Source: Streptomyces aurantiacus JA 4570
GTDB lineage: Bacteria > Actinomycetota > Actinomycetes > Streptomycetales > Streptomycetaceae
DNA: 36,411 nucleotides
Direction of reading: 5' to 3'
Assembly (NCBI RefSeq): GCF_000414115.1
Contig: NZ_AOPZ01000042.1
Location: forward strand, 1-36,411
Below the pieces are notes generated by a model. That model was not told the origin of the DNA, ran no database searches, and saw only the letters and a program-made list of their open reading frames with translations. The position numbers were made by a program, and so were the translations under genes. Below are positions 12,764-22,718 of this stretch, one piece after another. Every line of letters begins with the position of its first letter. Position 1 is the stretch's first letter.

Positions 12764-14013
12764 CGTCCAACGAGGACCTGACCCGGCGCTGGCAGGGCGC
12801 CCTGATGGACAACTACGGCACGCCCCGCATCCCCCTGGTCCGCGGCGCGGGCAGCATCCTGTGGGACGCGGACGGCAAGCGCTACACCGACTTCGTCGGC
12901 GGCATCGCGGTGAACGCCCTCGGCCACGGCCACCCGGCCGTCGTGGAGGCGGTGTCCCGGCAGATCAACGCGCTGGGCCATGTGTCCAACCTGTTCGTCG
13001 CCGAGCCGCCGGTGGCGCTCGCCGAGCGGCTGCTCGACCTCTTCGGCCGCGACGGCCGCGTCTTCTTCTGCAACTCGGGCGCGGAGGCCAACGAAGGCGC
13101 CTTCAAGATCGGCCGGCTGACGGGCCGCACGCACATGGTCGCCACCGAGGGCGGCTTCCACGGCCGCACCATGGGCGCCCTCGCGCTCACCGGCCAGCCC
13201 GGCAAGCAGGAGCCGTTCCTGCCCCTGCCCGGCGACGTCACGCACGTTCCGTACGGCGACGTGGAGGCGCTGCGGGCCGCCGTCACCGAGGACACCGCCT
13301 TCGTGATCATCGAGCCGGTCCAGGGCGAGAACGGCGCCGTCGTGCCGCCGGCCGGCTATCTCAAGGCGGCTCGCGACATCACCCGCGCCACCGGCACCCT
13401 GCTCGTCCTCGACGAGGTGCAGACCGGAATCGGTCGCACCGGCCACTGGTTCGCCCATCTGGCGCAGGAGGGCGTGGACCCGGACGTCGTCACGCTCGCC
13501 AAGGGCCTCGGCGGCGGGCTGCCGCTCGGCGCGACCGTCGCCTTCGGCGCGGCGGCCGAGCTGCTCAGGCCCGGTCACCACGGCACGACCTTCGGCGGCA
13601 ACCCGGTGGCCTGCGCCGCCGGACTCGCCGTCATCGACACCGTCGTGGCCGAGGGGCTCCTGGAGAACACCAAGCGCGCGGGCGAGAAGCTGGTCGACGG
13701 AATCGAGTCAGCCGGCCACGCGTTGGTCGACCATGTCAGGGGCGCGGGCCTGCTGCTGGGTATCGTGCTCACCGAGCCGCTGGCAGCGCAGGTGCAGCAG
13801 GCGGCTCAGGACGCCGGCTTCCTGGTGAACGCGCCCGCCCCCGATGTCGTACGGCTCATGCCGCCGCTGAACGTGCGCGACGTCGAGGTGGACGCCTTCC
13901 TCCGGGCCCTGCCCGGCGTCCTCGACCAGGCCGTCGCGGCCAACCGGGCCAACGCGGCCGACGGGGCCAACGGGGCCAACGGGGCCAACGGGGAAGGACG
14001 ATCCGGGGAATGA
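12760..14013 (+). CDS. argD: Acetylornithine aminotransferase
   Basis: This class-III PLP aminotransferase converts N-acetylglutamate semialdehyde to N-acetylornithine using glutamate. The phosphate-binding [13 protein letters not shown] (about 104-116), the [12 protein letters not shown] block with Asp218, and Lys248 in [13 protein letters not shown], which forms the Schiff base, are all present. It overlaps argB by 4 bp. The last 30 or so residues are an Ala/Asn/Gly tail ([18 protein letters not shown]) encoded by 9-bp GGGGCCAAC-type repeats at about 13937-13991, beyond the normal end of the fold. argR follows 7 bp after the stop. Confidence 0.98.
   Translation: MTSNEDLTRRWQGALMDNYGTPRIPLVRGAGSILWDADGKRYTDFVGGIAVNALGHGHPAVVEAVSRQINALGHVSNLFVAEPPVALAERLLDLFGRDGRVFFCNSGAEANEGAFKIGRLTGRTHMVATEGGFHGRTMGALALTGQPGKQEPFLPLPGDVTHVPYGDVEALRAAVTEDTAFVIIEPVQGENGAVVPPAGYLKAARDITRATGTLLVLDEVQTGIGRTGHWFAHLAQEGVDPDVVTLAKGLGGGLPLGATVAFGAAAELLRPGHHGTTFGGNPVACAAGLAVIDTVVAEGLLENTKRAGEKLVDGIESAGHALVDHVRGAGLLLGIVLTEPLAAQVQQAAQDAGFLVNAPAPDVVRLMPPLNVRDVEVDAFLRALPGVLDQAVAANRANAADGANGANGANGEGRSGE
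13937..13991 (+). repeat. 9-bp tandem repeats at the argD 3' end
   Basis: GGGGCCAAC is repeated three times without interruption, preceded by degenerate copies (CGGGCCAAC, GCGGCCGAC). It encodes the Ala-Asn-Gly tail of ArgD. The unit is a multiple of three, so copy-number change would preserve the frame. Confidence 0.85.
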
Positions 14014-14020
14014 GACGACG

Positions 14021-14566
14021 ATGAGCCACGCGCAGGACAACGGGCCGGCCGAGCACGCGGGACCCGCCGTGCCGCAGACCCGCACCGCACGCCACCGCCG
14101 GATCGTGGACATCCTCAACCGGCAGCCCGTGCGGTCGCAGAGCCAGTTGGCGAAGCTCCTGGCCGACGACGGCCTGACGGTCACCCAGGCGACGCTCTCC
14201 CGCGACCTCGACGAGCTCAACGCCGTCAAGATCCGCAACGCCGAGGGCGACCTGATCTACGCCGTGCCCAGCGAGGGCGGTTTCCGCACGCCCCGTGCCC
14301 CCCTCGGCGAGTCGGCCAAGGAGCAGCGCATGCGGCGCCTCTCCGTGGAACTGCTCATCTCCGCGGAGGCGTCGGCCAACCTCGTCGTCCTGCGCACCCC
14401 GCCCGGCGCCGCCCAGTTCCTCGCCTCGGCCATCGACCAGGCCGAACTGCACGACATCCTCGGGACGATCGCGGGGGACGACACGGTGATGCTGATCAGC
14501 CGGGAGCCGGCGGGGGGCCAGGCGCTGGCGGACCATCTGCTGCGGCTGGCTTCGAACGAGCACTGA
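14021..14566 (+). CDS. argR: Arginine repressor
   Basis: The 181-residue ArgR has an N-terminal winged helix (about 22-80), including [14 protein letters not shown] with the Ser60-Arg61 recognition pair. A C-terminal hexamerisation and arginine-binding domain carries [12 protein letters not shown], whose paired Asp residues (153-154) bind arginine. It is last in the argCJBDR cluster. ARG-box-like sites are seen before argC and argG, so it probably closes a feedback loop on both transcription units. The first 20 residues are a polar extension before the core. The start ATG lies 7 bp after the argD stop. Confidence 0.97.
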   Translation: MSHAQDNGPAEHAGPAVPQTRTARHRRIVDILNRQPVRSQSQLAKLLADDGLTVTQATLSRDLDELNAVKIRNAEGDLIYAVPSEGGFRTPRAPLGESAKEQRMRRLSVELLISAEASANLVVLRTPPGAAQFLASAIDQAELHDILGTIAGDDTVMLISREPAGGQALADHLLRLASNEH

Positions 14567-14585
14567 CGCCGACAGGGAGCTTCCG

Positions 14586-15587
14586 TCAGCCCGCGCGCCG
14601 CGCCCGGTACGACATCCACGCCGCCACCACCGCTCCCGACACGTTGTGCCACACGGAGAACACCGCCGCCGGAAGCGCCGCCAGCGGGCTGAAGTGGGCG
14701 GTGGCCAGGGACGCGGCGAGGCCGGAGTTCTGCATGCCGACCTCGAAGGCCATCGCGCGGGATGCGGGCGCGCCGAGGCGGGCCAGCTTGCCCGCGCCGT
14801 AGCCGAGCGCGAGGCCGAGGCCGTTGTGCAGCACGACGGCGACAAGCACCAGCGCGGCCGCCGACTTGATGGCCTCCGCGCTGCCGGCCACGACCACCGC
14901 GACGATGACGGCGACGGTCGCGGCCGACAGCCACGGCAGCGCGCCGAGCACGCGGGCCCGGTCGATGTAACGCCCGAAGCACAGCCGCACGACGAGCCCG
15001 GCGGCGACGGGCAGCAGCACGGTCTTGAGGATGTCCGTCACCATCGACCCCGCGTCCACCGGCAGGTACTCGCCCGCGAGCAGCAGCGTGAGCGGCGGCG
15101 TGACGAGCGGCGCGAGGACCGTGGAGACGGTCGCGACGGACACCGAGAGGGCCACGTCGCCGCGCGCGAGGTAGGTCACGACGTTCGAGGCGGTGCCGCT
15201 CGGCGCGCAGCCGACGAGGATCACTCCGGCCGCCAACTGCGGTGACAGGTCAAGGACGTGGGCGATGAGCCAGCCGAGCCCCGGCATGATCACGTAATGC
15301 GCCACGAGCCCCAGGGCCACCACCCAGGGCCGCTTCACCACGCCCTGGAAGTCGACCGGGGTCATGGTGAGCCCCATGCAGAACATCACCACGCCCAGCA
15401 GATACGGGACGTTGGTGCCCCATCCCTCGAAGGCCCCCGGCGCCAGGAGCCCGACGGCACCCGCGGCCAGGACGAGGACGGGGAACACGGTGACGGCGCG
15501 CCGGGCGGCCCGGTCGGCGGGGCCCGCGGAACCGGCGTCCGCGGCACCCGTCGCCGCCGGACCGGGAGTTGTCTGTTCGGTCTGCAC
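14586..15587 (-). CDS. BASS-family (bile acid:sodium symporter-like) transporter
   Basis: This integral membrane protein has about nine to ten hydrophobic segments. It carries the BASS signatures GCAPSGTASNVVTYLARGDVALSV and, near the C-terminus, FEVGMQNSGLAASLA, which form the crossed-over sodium and substrate site. Bacterial relatives carry organic anions such as pantothenate, 2-keto acids or bile-salt analogues; the substrate here is unknown. The start is uncertain: GTG at 15587 and TTG at 15623 are both in frame and neither has a clear ribosome site. It is transcribed against the arginine genes and may follow the PPOX gene. Its 3' end is 19 bp from the argR stop, with no obvious terminator between. 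Confidence 0.88.
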   Translation of the reverse strand: MQTEQTTPGPAATGAADAGSAGPADRAARRAVTVFPVLVLAAGAVGLLAPGAFEGWGTNVPYLLGVVMFCMGLTMTPVDFQGVVKRPWVVALGLVAHYVIMPGLGWLIAHVLDLSPQLAAGVILVGCAPSGTASNVVTYLARGDVALSVSVATVSTVLAPLVTPPLTLLLAGEYLPVDAGSMVTDILKTVLLPVAAGLVVRLCFGRYIDRARVLGALPWLSAATVAVIVAVVVAGSAEAIKSAAALVLVAVVLHNGLGLALGYGAGKLARLGAPASRAMAFEVGMQNSGLAASLATAHFSPLAALPAAVFSVWHNVSGAVVAAWMSYRARRAG

Positions 15588-15680
15588 CCGGCGATGCAAC
15601 GTCCCGGCGCGGCGGGGACGCAACCCCGTCTCGATATGTGGTCGCTACACGCGTTGCCGGGCGGCGGGGGCCGGTCGGCC

Positions 15681-16268
15681 TCAGGCCGGCGTCGGCGGCA
15701 ACGGCAGCGGCAGTCCCGGCAGCCCGTCGATGCTCGTCGCGATGTACTCCTTCTTCGTGAAGTACGCGTCCAGCGAGGCATCGTCCTCGCGCGCGAAGCG
15801 CCTGGCGTGCAGGTCGCGGTCCTCGTCGTACGACATGAAGGGCACCGCGTAGCCGCAGGTGTCGCGGATGAGGTCGGCCGTCACGACGATGATCGCGCGC
15901 AGCCCGTGCGGGGTGGGATCGACGTCGGGGAAGCGGGCGAGCAGTTCGGGGAAGCGCGGGTCGTCGCGGAAGACGGGCTCGCCGCGGCCGTGCACCCGGA
16001 CGATGTTGGGCGGGCCCTGGAAGGCGCACCACATGAGCGTGATGCGGCCGTTCTCCCGCAGATGGGCGATGGTCTCCGCGTTGCTGCCCGCGAAGTCCAG
16101 GTAGGCGACGCTGAGTTCGTCGAGGACGACGAAGGAGCCGCTGACTCCCTTGGGGGAGAGGTTGACGGTCCCGTCGGCGGCGAGCGGGGAGGTCGCGGTG
16201 AAGAAGATCGGCTGCTCCTCGATGAACGTACGGAGCCGGCCGTCTATGCGCTGGTGAGTCTTTCCCAT
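15681..16268 (-). CDS. Pyridoxamine 5'-phosphate oxidase-family flavoprotein
   Basis: The 195-residue protein has the split-barrel FMN-binding pattern of the PPOX superfamily: FFTATSPLAADGTVNLSPKG, SVAYLDFAGSNAETIAHLRENGRITLMWCAF, and IVRVHGRGEPVFRD. A C-terminal extension carries ARRFAREDDASLDAYFTKKE. Such proteins bind flavin or F420 and are rarely true PNP oxidases; the function here is unknown. The ATG has a weak upstream site. It is divergent from argG, with about 150 bp between them, and that gap holds the argG promoter. The BASS gene lies just downstream on the same strand. Confidence 0.85.
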   Translation of the reverse strand: MGKTHQRIDGRLRTFIEEQPIFFTATSPLAADGTVNLSPKGVSGSFVVLDELSVAYLDFAGSNAETIAHLRENGRITLMWCAFQGPPNIVRVHGRGEPVFRDDPRFPELLARFPDVDPTPHGLRAIIVVTADLIRDTCGYAVPFMSYDEDRDLHARRFAREDDASLDAYFTKKEYIATSIDGLPGLPLPLPPTPA

Positions 16269-16319
16269 GTCTAAGGATTATGGCCTTCTTTAGTTCCGCT
16301 GTCTAACTACATGTGTGGA

Positions 16320-16357
16320 TTGACGAATCATGCGGTCAAGTGCATACTCATGCATAG
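16320..16357 (+). promoter_or_regulatory. argG promoter overlapped by an ARG-box-like operator
   Basis: TTGACG (16320-16325), a 17-bp spacer and CATACT (16343-16348) make a promoter about 70 bp upstream of the argG GTG. The word AGTGCATACTCATGCATAG (16339-16357) covers the -10 element. It resembles the ArgR operator core, with TGCAT/ATGCA halves and an AT-rich centre similar to the argC boxes. Arginine-dependent repression of argGH by ArgR is the natural inference. Confidence 0.72.
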
Positions 16358-16419
16358 AAGCGCATGCAGGCGCCGCCCCGGGCGAGCGAACATCTGTGAA
16401 CGTCTGTGAGGAGAAACCC

Positions 16420-17613
16420 GTGACCGAGCGCGTCGTACTCGCCTACTCGGGCGGCCTTGACACCTCCGTCGCCATCGGCTGGATCGCCGAGGAGACGGGC
16501 GCCGAGGTCATCGCTGTCGCCGTGGACGTCGGCCAGGGCGGCGAGGACCTGGACGTCATCCGCAAGCGCGCGCTCGCCTGCGGGGCGGTCGAGGCGGAGG
16601 TCGCGGACGCCAGGGACGAGTTCGCCGAGGGCTACTGCCTCCCGGCGATCAAGGCCAACGCCCTCTACATGGACCGCTATCCGCTGGTCTCGGCCCTCTC
16701 CCGGCCCGCGATCGTCAAGCACCTGGTCGCCGCCGCGCACAAGCACGGCGCGGGCGTCGTCGCCCACGGCTGCACCGGCAAAGGCAACGACCAGGTGCGG
16801 TTCGAGGCCGGCATCCAGGCGCTCGGCCCCGACCTCAAGTGCATCGCCCCGGTCCGGGACTACGCGATGACGCGGGACAAGGCCATCGCCTTCTGCGAGG
16901 ACAAGGGCCTGCCGATCGCGACCACCAAGAAGTCGCCGTACTCCATCGACCAGAACGTCTTCGGGCGCGCCGTCGAGACCGGCTTCCTGGAGGACATCTG
17001 GAACGCGCCGGTCGAGGACGTGTACGAGTACACCTCCAACCCCGCGACGCCGCGCGAGGCCGACGAGGTCGTCATCACCTTCAAGGAGGGCGTGCCGGTC
17101 GCCCTCGACGGCAGGCCCGTCACGGTCCTCCAGGCGATCCAGCAGCTCAACGAGCGGGCGGGCGCCCAGGGGATCGGCCGGATCGACATGGTCGAGGACC
17201 GGCTCGTGGGCATCAAGTCCCGTGAGGTGTACGAGGCTCCGGGCGCGATCGCCCTGATCACCGCCCACCAGGAGCTGGAGAACGTCACGGTCGAGCGCGA
17301 ACTGGCCCGCTACAAGCGGCAGGTCGAGCAGCGCTGGGGCGAACTGGTCTACGACGGCCTGTGGTTCTCCCCGCTCAAGCGGGCCCTGGACGGCTTCATC
17401 GACGAGGCCAACCAGCACGTCAGCGGCGACATCCGGATGACCCTGCACGGCGGCCGCGCCGTCGTCACCGGCCGGAAGTCCGAGCAGTCCCTGTACGACT
17501 TCAACCTCGCGACGTACGACTCGGGCGACACCTTCGACCAGTCCAAGGCGCAGGGATTCATCGACATCTTCGGCCTGTCGTCGAAGATCGCCGCCCGGCG
17601 GGACCTGGCGTAA
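16420..17613 (+). CDS. argG: Argininosuccinate synthase
   Basis: The 397-residue enzyme joins citrulline and aspartate using ATP to form argininosuccinate. The PP-loop AYSGGLDTS is at 8-16, followed by [12 protein letters not shown] and [16 protein letters not shown], which bind ATP and substrate, and [16 protein letters not shown] near the C-terminus. GTG at 16420 is chosen because GAGGAGA lies about 7 bp upstream and the product starts [16 protein letters not shown]; the longer frame from 16330 adds 30 unrelated residues over the promoter leader. argH follows 76 bp later and the two are likely co-transcribed. Confidence 0.98.
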   Translation: MTERVVLAYSGGLDTSVAIGWIAEETGAEVIAVAVDVGQGGEDLDVIRKRALACGAVEAEVADARDEFAEGYCLPAIKANALYMDRYPLVSALSRPAIVKHLVAAAHKHGAGVVAHGCTGKGNDQVRFEAGIQALGPDLKCIAPVRDYAMTRDKAIAFCEDKGLPIATTKKSPYSIDQNVFGRAVETGFLEDIWNAPVEDVYEYTSNPATPREADEVVITFKEGVPVALDGRPVTVLQAIQQLNERAGAQGIGRIDMVEDRLVGIKSREVYEAPGAIALITAHQELENVTVERELARYKRQVEQRWGELVYDGLWFSPLKRALDGFIDEANQHVSGDIRMTLHGGRAVVTGRKSEQSLYDFNLATYDSGDTFDQSKAQGFIDIFGLSSKIAARRDLA

Positions 17614-17677
17614 GCAGTAGCGTGAGTGGCGCCCCTTGCCCGCGCGGCAACGGGCGGTGGCACATCAACAGCCTTGA

Positions 17678-19162
<1,485 letters not shown>

Positions 19163-19188
19163 GCGCGAAGCGCCGACAAAGCGGGGGC

Positions 19189-19208
19189 CCGGGGGCGGCA
19201 GCCCCCGG
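19189..19208 (+). terminator. Hairpin downstream of argH
   Basis: CCGGGGGC and GCCCCCGG form a perfect 8-bp stem around a GGCA loop, about 60 bp after the argH stop and just past the repeat copies. It probably ends the argGH transcript. Confidence 0.6.
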
Positions 19209-19329
19209 TTCGGGAAGGGGCGGGACCGGGGCGCCCCGCGAGGGCCCCGGCACCGGCCAAGGGTTACGTTGAGGGGGGACCGCGACCCGCGTTCCCCCCT
19301 CGGCGCAACCCGAAAAGCGTGGAGCCCCA

Positions 19330-20301
19330 ATGCCCTTCGCCCGACTGGCCGCAGCGACCACCCCCACCGCCCACATCGGCCTGGGCCTCGCCGCGGTCGG
19401 CAGGCCCGGCTACATCACGCTCGGCCGCGAGGCCGACCTGCCGCCCTCCCGCAGCGTCGAGGCCCTGCGCGAACGCACCCTCGAACTCCTCGACGCGGCC
19501 TACGCGCTCGGCGTGCGCTACATCGACGTGGCCCGCTCCTACGGCCGTTCGGAGGAGTTCCTCGCCGACTGGCTGCGCGCCCGCCCCGACAACCGGGATG
19601 TCGTCGTCGGCAGCAAGTGGGGCTACACGTACACGGCCGACTGGCGCACCGACGCCGACGCGCACGAGGTCAAGGACCACAGCGTCGCCGCGTACGACCG
19701 CCAGCGCGCCGAGACCGCCGAACTCCTCGGCGACCGCCTCGACCTCTACCAGATCCACTCGGTGACCCCCGAGAGCCCGGCCCTCACCGACAAGGAACTG
19801 CACGCCCGCCTCGCCGACCTGGCCGACCGGGGCGTGACCGTCGGCCTCTCCGTGAGCGGCCCCGAGCAGGCCGCCGCGATCCGCGCCGCCCTCGACGTCA
19901 CCGTGCGCGGCGAGCGGCTGTTCCGCACGGTCCAGGCGACCTACAACGCCCTGGAGACCTCGGCCGGGGCCGCGCTCGCCGAGGCGCACGACGCGGGCCT
20001 GACCGTCCTGGTCAAGGAGGCCATGGCCAACGGCCGCCTCGCAGGGCCCGGCGCGCCCGCCGCCGTCCGGGCCGCCGCCGAGTCCGCCGGCCTCGGCTGT
20101 GACGCGGTCGCCCTCGCCCTGGTCCTGCGGCAGCCCTGGGCGGGCGTCGTGCTCTCCGGCGCCGCCACCTCCGTACAGCTCGTGTCGAACCTGCACGCGA
20201 CGGCCGTCGACCTGGACGCGGAACACGTCGACCGCCTCACCGAGCTGGCGGAGGAGCCCGCCGCGTACTGGAGCACGCGGGCCGCGCTGCCCTGGCACTG
20301 A
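19330..20301 (+). CDS. Aldo/keto reductase
   Basis: The 323-residue barrel protein has its own version of the AKR tetrad: Asp66 and Tyr71 in YIDVARSYGRSEEF, Lys96 in GSKWGYTY and His143 in YQIHSV. It is distinct from the aldo/keto reductase at 2411-3400 (no GLGCMGMS start) and closer to the L-galactose dehydrogenase or pyridoxal-reductase style. NADPH-dependent carbonyl reduction is likely, but the substrate is unknown. The ATG follows a short leader with no strong ribosome site. Its last codons lie inside an 18-bp direct repeat. It has no evident functional tie to argH or to the TetR/MFS pair downstream. Confidence 0.9.
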   Translation: MPFARLAAATTPTAHIGLGLAAVGRPGYITLGREADLPPSRSVEALRERTLELLDAAYALGVRYIDVARSYGRSEEFLADWLRARPDNRDVVVGSKWGYTYTADWRTDADAHEVKDHSVAAYDRQRAETAELLGDRLDLYQIHSVTPESPALTDKELHARLADLADRGVTVGLSVSGPEQAAAIRAALDVTVRGERLFRTVQATYNALETSAGAALAEAHDAGLTVLVKEAMANGRLAGPGAPAAVRAAAESAGLGCDAVALALVLRQPWAGVVLSGAATSVQLVSNLHATAVDLDAEHVDRLTELAEEPAAYWSTRAALPWH

Positions 20302-20337
20302 GGCCGTGGCGTATGCCCCGGCACTGAGGCCGTGGCG
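20294..20337 (+). repeat. 18-bp direct repeat spanning the aldo/keto reductase stop codon
   Basis: GGCACTGAGGCCGTGGCG occurs exactly at 20294-20311 and 20320-20337, an offset of 26 bp. The first copy holds the gene's final His codon and TGA stop. This looks like a local tandem duplication just after the coding end. Confidence 0.9.
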
Positions 20338-20400
20338 CTGACGCCCGGCGCTGAACACACCGACCCCGGCCACCCCTCCCGTGAGACTGCGACACCCTCG

Positions 20401-20441
20401 ATGAGACAAATTTGTCTCATAAGGGCTATGGTTGTCTCATG
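20401..20441 (+). promoter_or_regulatory. Perfect 20-bp palindrome plus half-site, TetR operator
   Basis: ATGAGACAAATTTGTCTCAT (20401-20420) is identical to its reverse complement. A further half-site, TTGTCTCATG, ends at the start codon (20432-20441). TATGGT at 20427-20432 fits a -10 element and would put the transcription start at about 20438-20440, on the ATG of the TetR gene. A dyad in this position, immediately before a TetR regulator and efflux pump, is almost certainly the autoregulatory operator. Confidence 0.85.
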
Positions 20442-20990
20442 TCAGTCGATCGTGACCAGGTGCTGCGCAGTGCGGCCGCCCAGCTCACCCGCAAGGGCTC
20501 CTCGACCATGGACGAGGTCGCCAAGGCGTCCGGCATCAGCCGCGCCACCCTGCACCGCCACTTCGCCGGGCGGGACGCGCTGATCCGCGCGCTCGAAGAG
20601 CTCGGCATCCAGGAGTGCGAGGCGGCGCTGAACGCGGCGCGCCTGGACGAGGGCACCGCGGGGGACGCGCTGCGGCGCCTCGTCAAGGAGATCGAGCCCG
20701 CCGCCGGCCTGCTCGCGTTCCTCGTCACGGAGAACCAGCTCTTCGAGGGCGACGCCCAGCACGAGGGCTGGACCCGGCTCGACATCCGCATCACCGACCT
20801 CTTCCGGCGCGGCCAGCTGAACGGCGAGTTCCGCATCGACCTGAGCCCCGTGTGGCTCCGGGAGGCGCTGTACGGCCTCGTCGGCTCCGCCGCCTGGGCC
20901 GTGCTCGAGGGCCGCGTGGCCGCGAAGGACTTCTCATACCTGATCGCCGAGCTGCTGATCGGCGGCGCACAACGGAGAGTGGAATCATGA
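20439..20990 (+). CDS. TetR-family transcriptional regulator
   Basis: The protein is 183 residues from ATG 20439, starting MSVDRDQVLRSAAAQLTRKG. The N-terminal three-helix HTH is at about 5-50, with the recognition helix in ASGISRATLHRHFAGRDAL. The C-terminal ligand domain is divergent, as usual. The ATG at 20439 is preferred over the upstream frame start at 20412 because the latter lies inside the operator palindrome. No Shine-Dalgarno is in place, and the promoter prediction suggests a leaderless transcript. The stop overlaps the MFS start in ATGA. It probably represses itself and the pump until the pump substrate binds. Confidence 0.95.
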   Translation: MSVDRDQVLRSAAAQLTRKGSSTMDEVAKASGISRATLHRHFAGRDALIRALEELGIQECEAALNAARLDEGTAGDALRRLVKEIEPAAGLLAFLVTENQLFEGDAQHEGWTRLDIRITDLFRRGQLNGEFRIDLSPVWLREALYGLVGSAAWAVLEGRVAAKDFSYLIAELLIGGAQRRVES

Positions 20991-22528
20991 CAAGCACCGA
21001 ACAGCGCATACGGCCCGCGGAGGTGGAGCGGCACCCAGGTCGCTGGCTCGCCCTCGCGGTGTTGGCGCTGGCCGTGCTGCTCGTCGCGGTGGACGCGACC
21101 GTCCTCGGCCTCGCGACGCCGTACATCAGCGAGGACCTGAAGCCGTCCGGCACCCAGCTGCTGTGGATCGGCGACGTCTATTCGTTCGTGATCGCGGGTC
21201 TGCTGGTGTCCATGGGCAGCCTCGGCGACCGCATCGGCCGCAAGAAGCTGCTGCTCACGGGCGCCGTCGCGTTCGGCGCGGTGTCCGTGCTCAACTCCTA
21301 TGCCACGACGCCGGAGTTGATGATCCTGGCGCGCGCCCTGCTGGGTGTCGCGGGCGCGACCCTGATGCCGTCCACGCTCGCGCTGATCCGGAACATCTTC
21401 CACGACCCGCGCGAGCGCAGCATCGCCGTCGGCGTGTGGGGCGCGATGGCGTCGGCGGGCGCGGCGGTCGGCCCGGTCGTCGGCGGCTTCCTGCTCGAAC
21501 ACTTCTGGTGGGGCTCGGTCTTCCTCATCAACCTGCCGGTGATGGCGGTCCTCGTCCTCGTCGGCATCAAGCTGCTGCCCGAGTCGAAGAACCCGGCGCC
21601 GGGCCCCTGGGATCTGATCAGCGTCGCCCTGTCGCTCATCGGCATGATCGGGATCGTGTACGCGATCAAGGAGGCGGCGGCGCACGGCTTCCGCTGGGAC
21701 GTCGCGGCGTCCGGCGCCATCGGTGCGGCGGCGCTCGTCTGGTTCGTACGTCGCCAGCTCACGCTGCCCGCGCCGCTGTTGGACATGCGGCTGTTCCGCA
21801 ACCGCGGCTTCTCGGCGGCCGTCCTCGCCGACCTGCTGACCATCCTCGGCCTGTCCGGCCTGGTCTTCTTCCTCTCCCAGTTCCTCCAACTGGTGCAGGG
21901 CAGGCAGCCGTTCGAGGCGGGCCTCGCCGAACTGCCCGCGGCTGTCGGCGCGGTGACGGCGGGTCTGATCGCGGGCACGGTGGCGCGCCGGTACTCGGTG
22001 CGGGCGGTGGTCGCGGGCGGGCTCGCGGCGGTGGGGCTCGCGCTCGCCTCGCTGACCGTGCTGAGCCAGCAGACCGGCTATCCGCTGCTCGGCGCGGCGC
22101 TGCTGGTCGTGGGCGTCGGCGCGGGCTTCGCCTTCACGGTGACCGCCGACGTGATCCTGTCCAGCGTGCCGAAGGAACAGGCGGGCGCGGCGTCCGCCGT
22201 CTCGGAGACGGCGTACGAACTGGGCGCGGCCCTCGGCATCGCCCTGCTCGGCTCCATCGTGACCGGTGTGTACCGGGACTTCACGGCCCCGGCGGGCACC
22301 CCGGCCGACGCCGCGTCGGCGGCGCACGACTCACTGGGCGGCGCGGTCGAGGCCGGCGCGAGCCTTCCGGCCCACACGGCCGAGCCACTCCTCGCGGCGG
22401 CCCAGGACGCCTTCGTGGACGGCCTGCGCGTGGCCGCGGGCGTGGGGGCGGCGGTGCTGCTCGCCACGGCGGTGGCGGCATGGTTCCTCTTGAAGGGCCA
22501 GAAGCTGGAGGACGGCGTCGAGCACTGA
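20987..22528 (+). CDS. MFS drug-efflux transporter, DHA2 family (14 TM)
   Basis: The 513-residue protein has about 14 hydrophobic helices. Family motifs are present: LVAVDATVLGLATPYI in helix 1 with the membrane Asp36, motif A GSLGDRIGRKK at 77-87, motif B ARALLGVAGATLMPSTLALI, and the antiporter motif C around 157-168. This is the pattern of QacA/LfrA/SmvA-type proton antiporters that export lipophilic cations, dyes and quinolones. It starts in an ATGA overlap with the TetR gene, so it is translated with its regulator. Substrate range is inferred from family only. It is followed by two hairpins before the convergent plsC gene. Confidence 0.95.
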   Translation: MTSTEQRIRPAEVERHPGRWLALAVLALAVLLVAVDATVLGLATPYISEDLKPSGTQLLWIGDVYSFVIAGLLVSMGSLGDRIGRKKLLLTGAVAFGAVSVLNSYATTPELMILARALLGVAGATLMPSTLALIRNIFHDPRERSIAVGVWGAMASAGAAVGPVVGGFLLEHFWWGSVFLINLPVMAVLVLVGIKLLPESKNPAPGPWDLISVALSLIGMIGIVYAIKEAAAHGFRWDVAASGAIGAAALVWFVRRQLTLPAPLLDMRLFRNRGFSAAVLADLLTILGLSGLVFFLSQFLQLVQGRQPFEAGLAELPAAVGAVTAGLIAGTVARRYSVRAVVAGGLAAVGLALASLTVLSQQTGYPLLGAALLVVGVGAGFAFTVTADVILSSVPKEQAGAASAVSETAYELGAALGIALLGSIVTGVYRDFTAPAGTPADAASAAHDSLGGAVEAGASLPAHTAEPLLAAAQDAFVDGLRVAAGVGAAVLLATAVAAWFLLKGQKLEDGVEH

Positions 22529-22587
22529 GCGCTTCGCTGGGGTGCGGTGTCTTCTGCGGGCCGTGGGGGCTGGTCGCGCAGTTCCCC

Positions 22588-22641
22588 GCGCCCCTTACGG
22601 GGCGCTTCGTACCGCAGTCCCTCGCGCCCCTTACGGGCGCG
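22588..22641. terminator. Paired hairpins between convergent MFS and plsC genes
   Basis: GCGCCCC-TTAC-GGGGCGC (22588-22605) and CGCGCCC-CTTAC-GGGCGCG (22623-22641) are two adjacent, related stem-loops in the convergent gap. They can act as terminators in both directions. The surrounding text, GTCGCGCAGTTCCCCGCGCC, is one I recall as a recurrent Streptomyces intergenic word. Confidence 0.65.
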
Positions 22642-22718
22642 GCACCGCACCGGCCGCGTGGCCGCCACCGCTCACCGCTGTGGGCAGGCGTTCCGCACGG
22701 CGGAACGGGAGCCCCGGC

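Noticed and set aside
16330..16419. Longer ArgG starting at ATG 16330
   Set aside because: It would translate the operator and promoter leader. GTG 16420 has the ribosome site and gives the family N-terminus.
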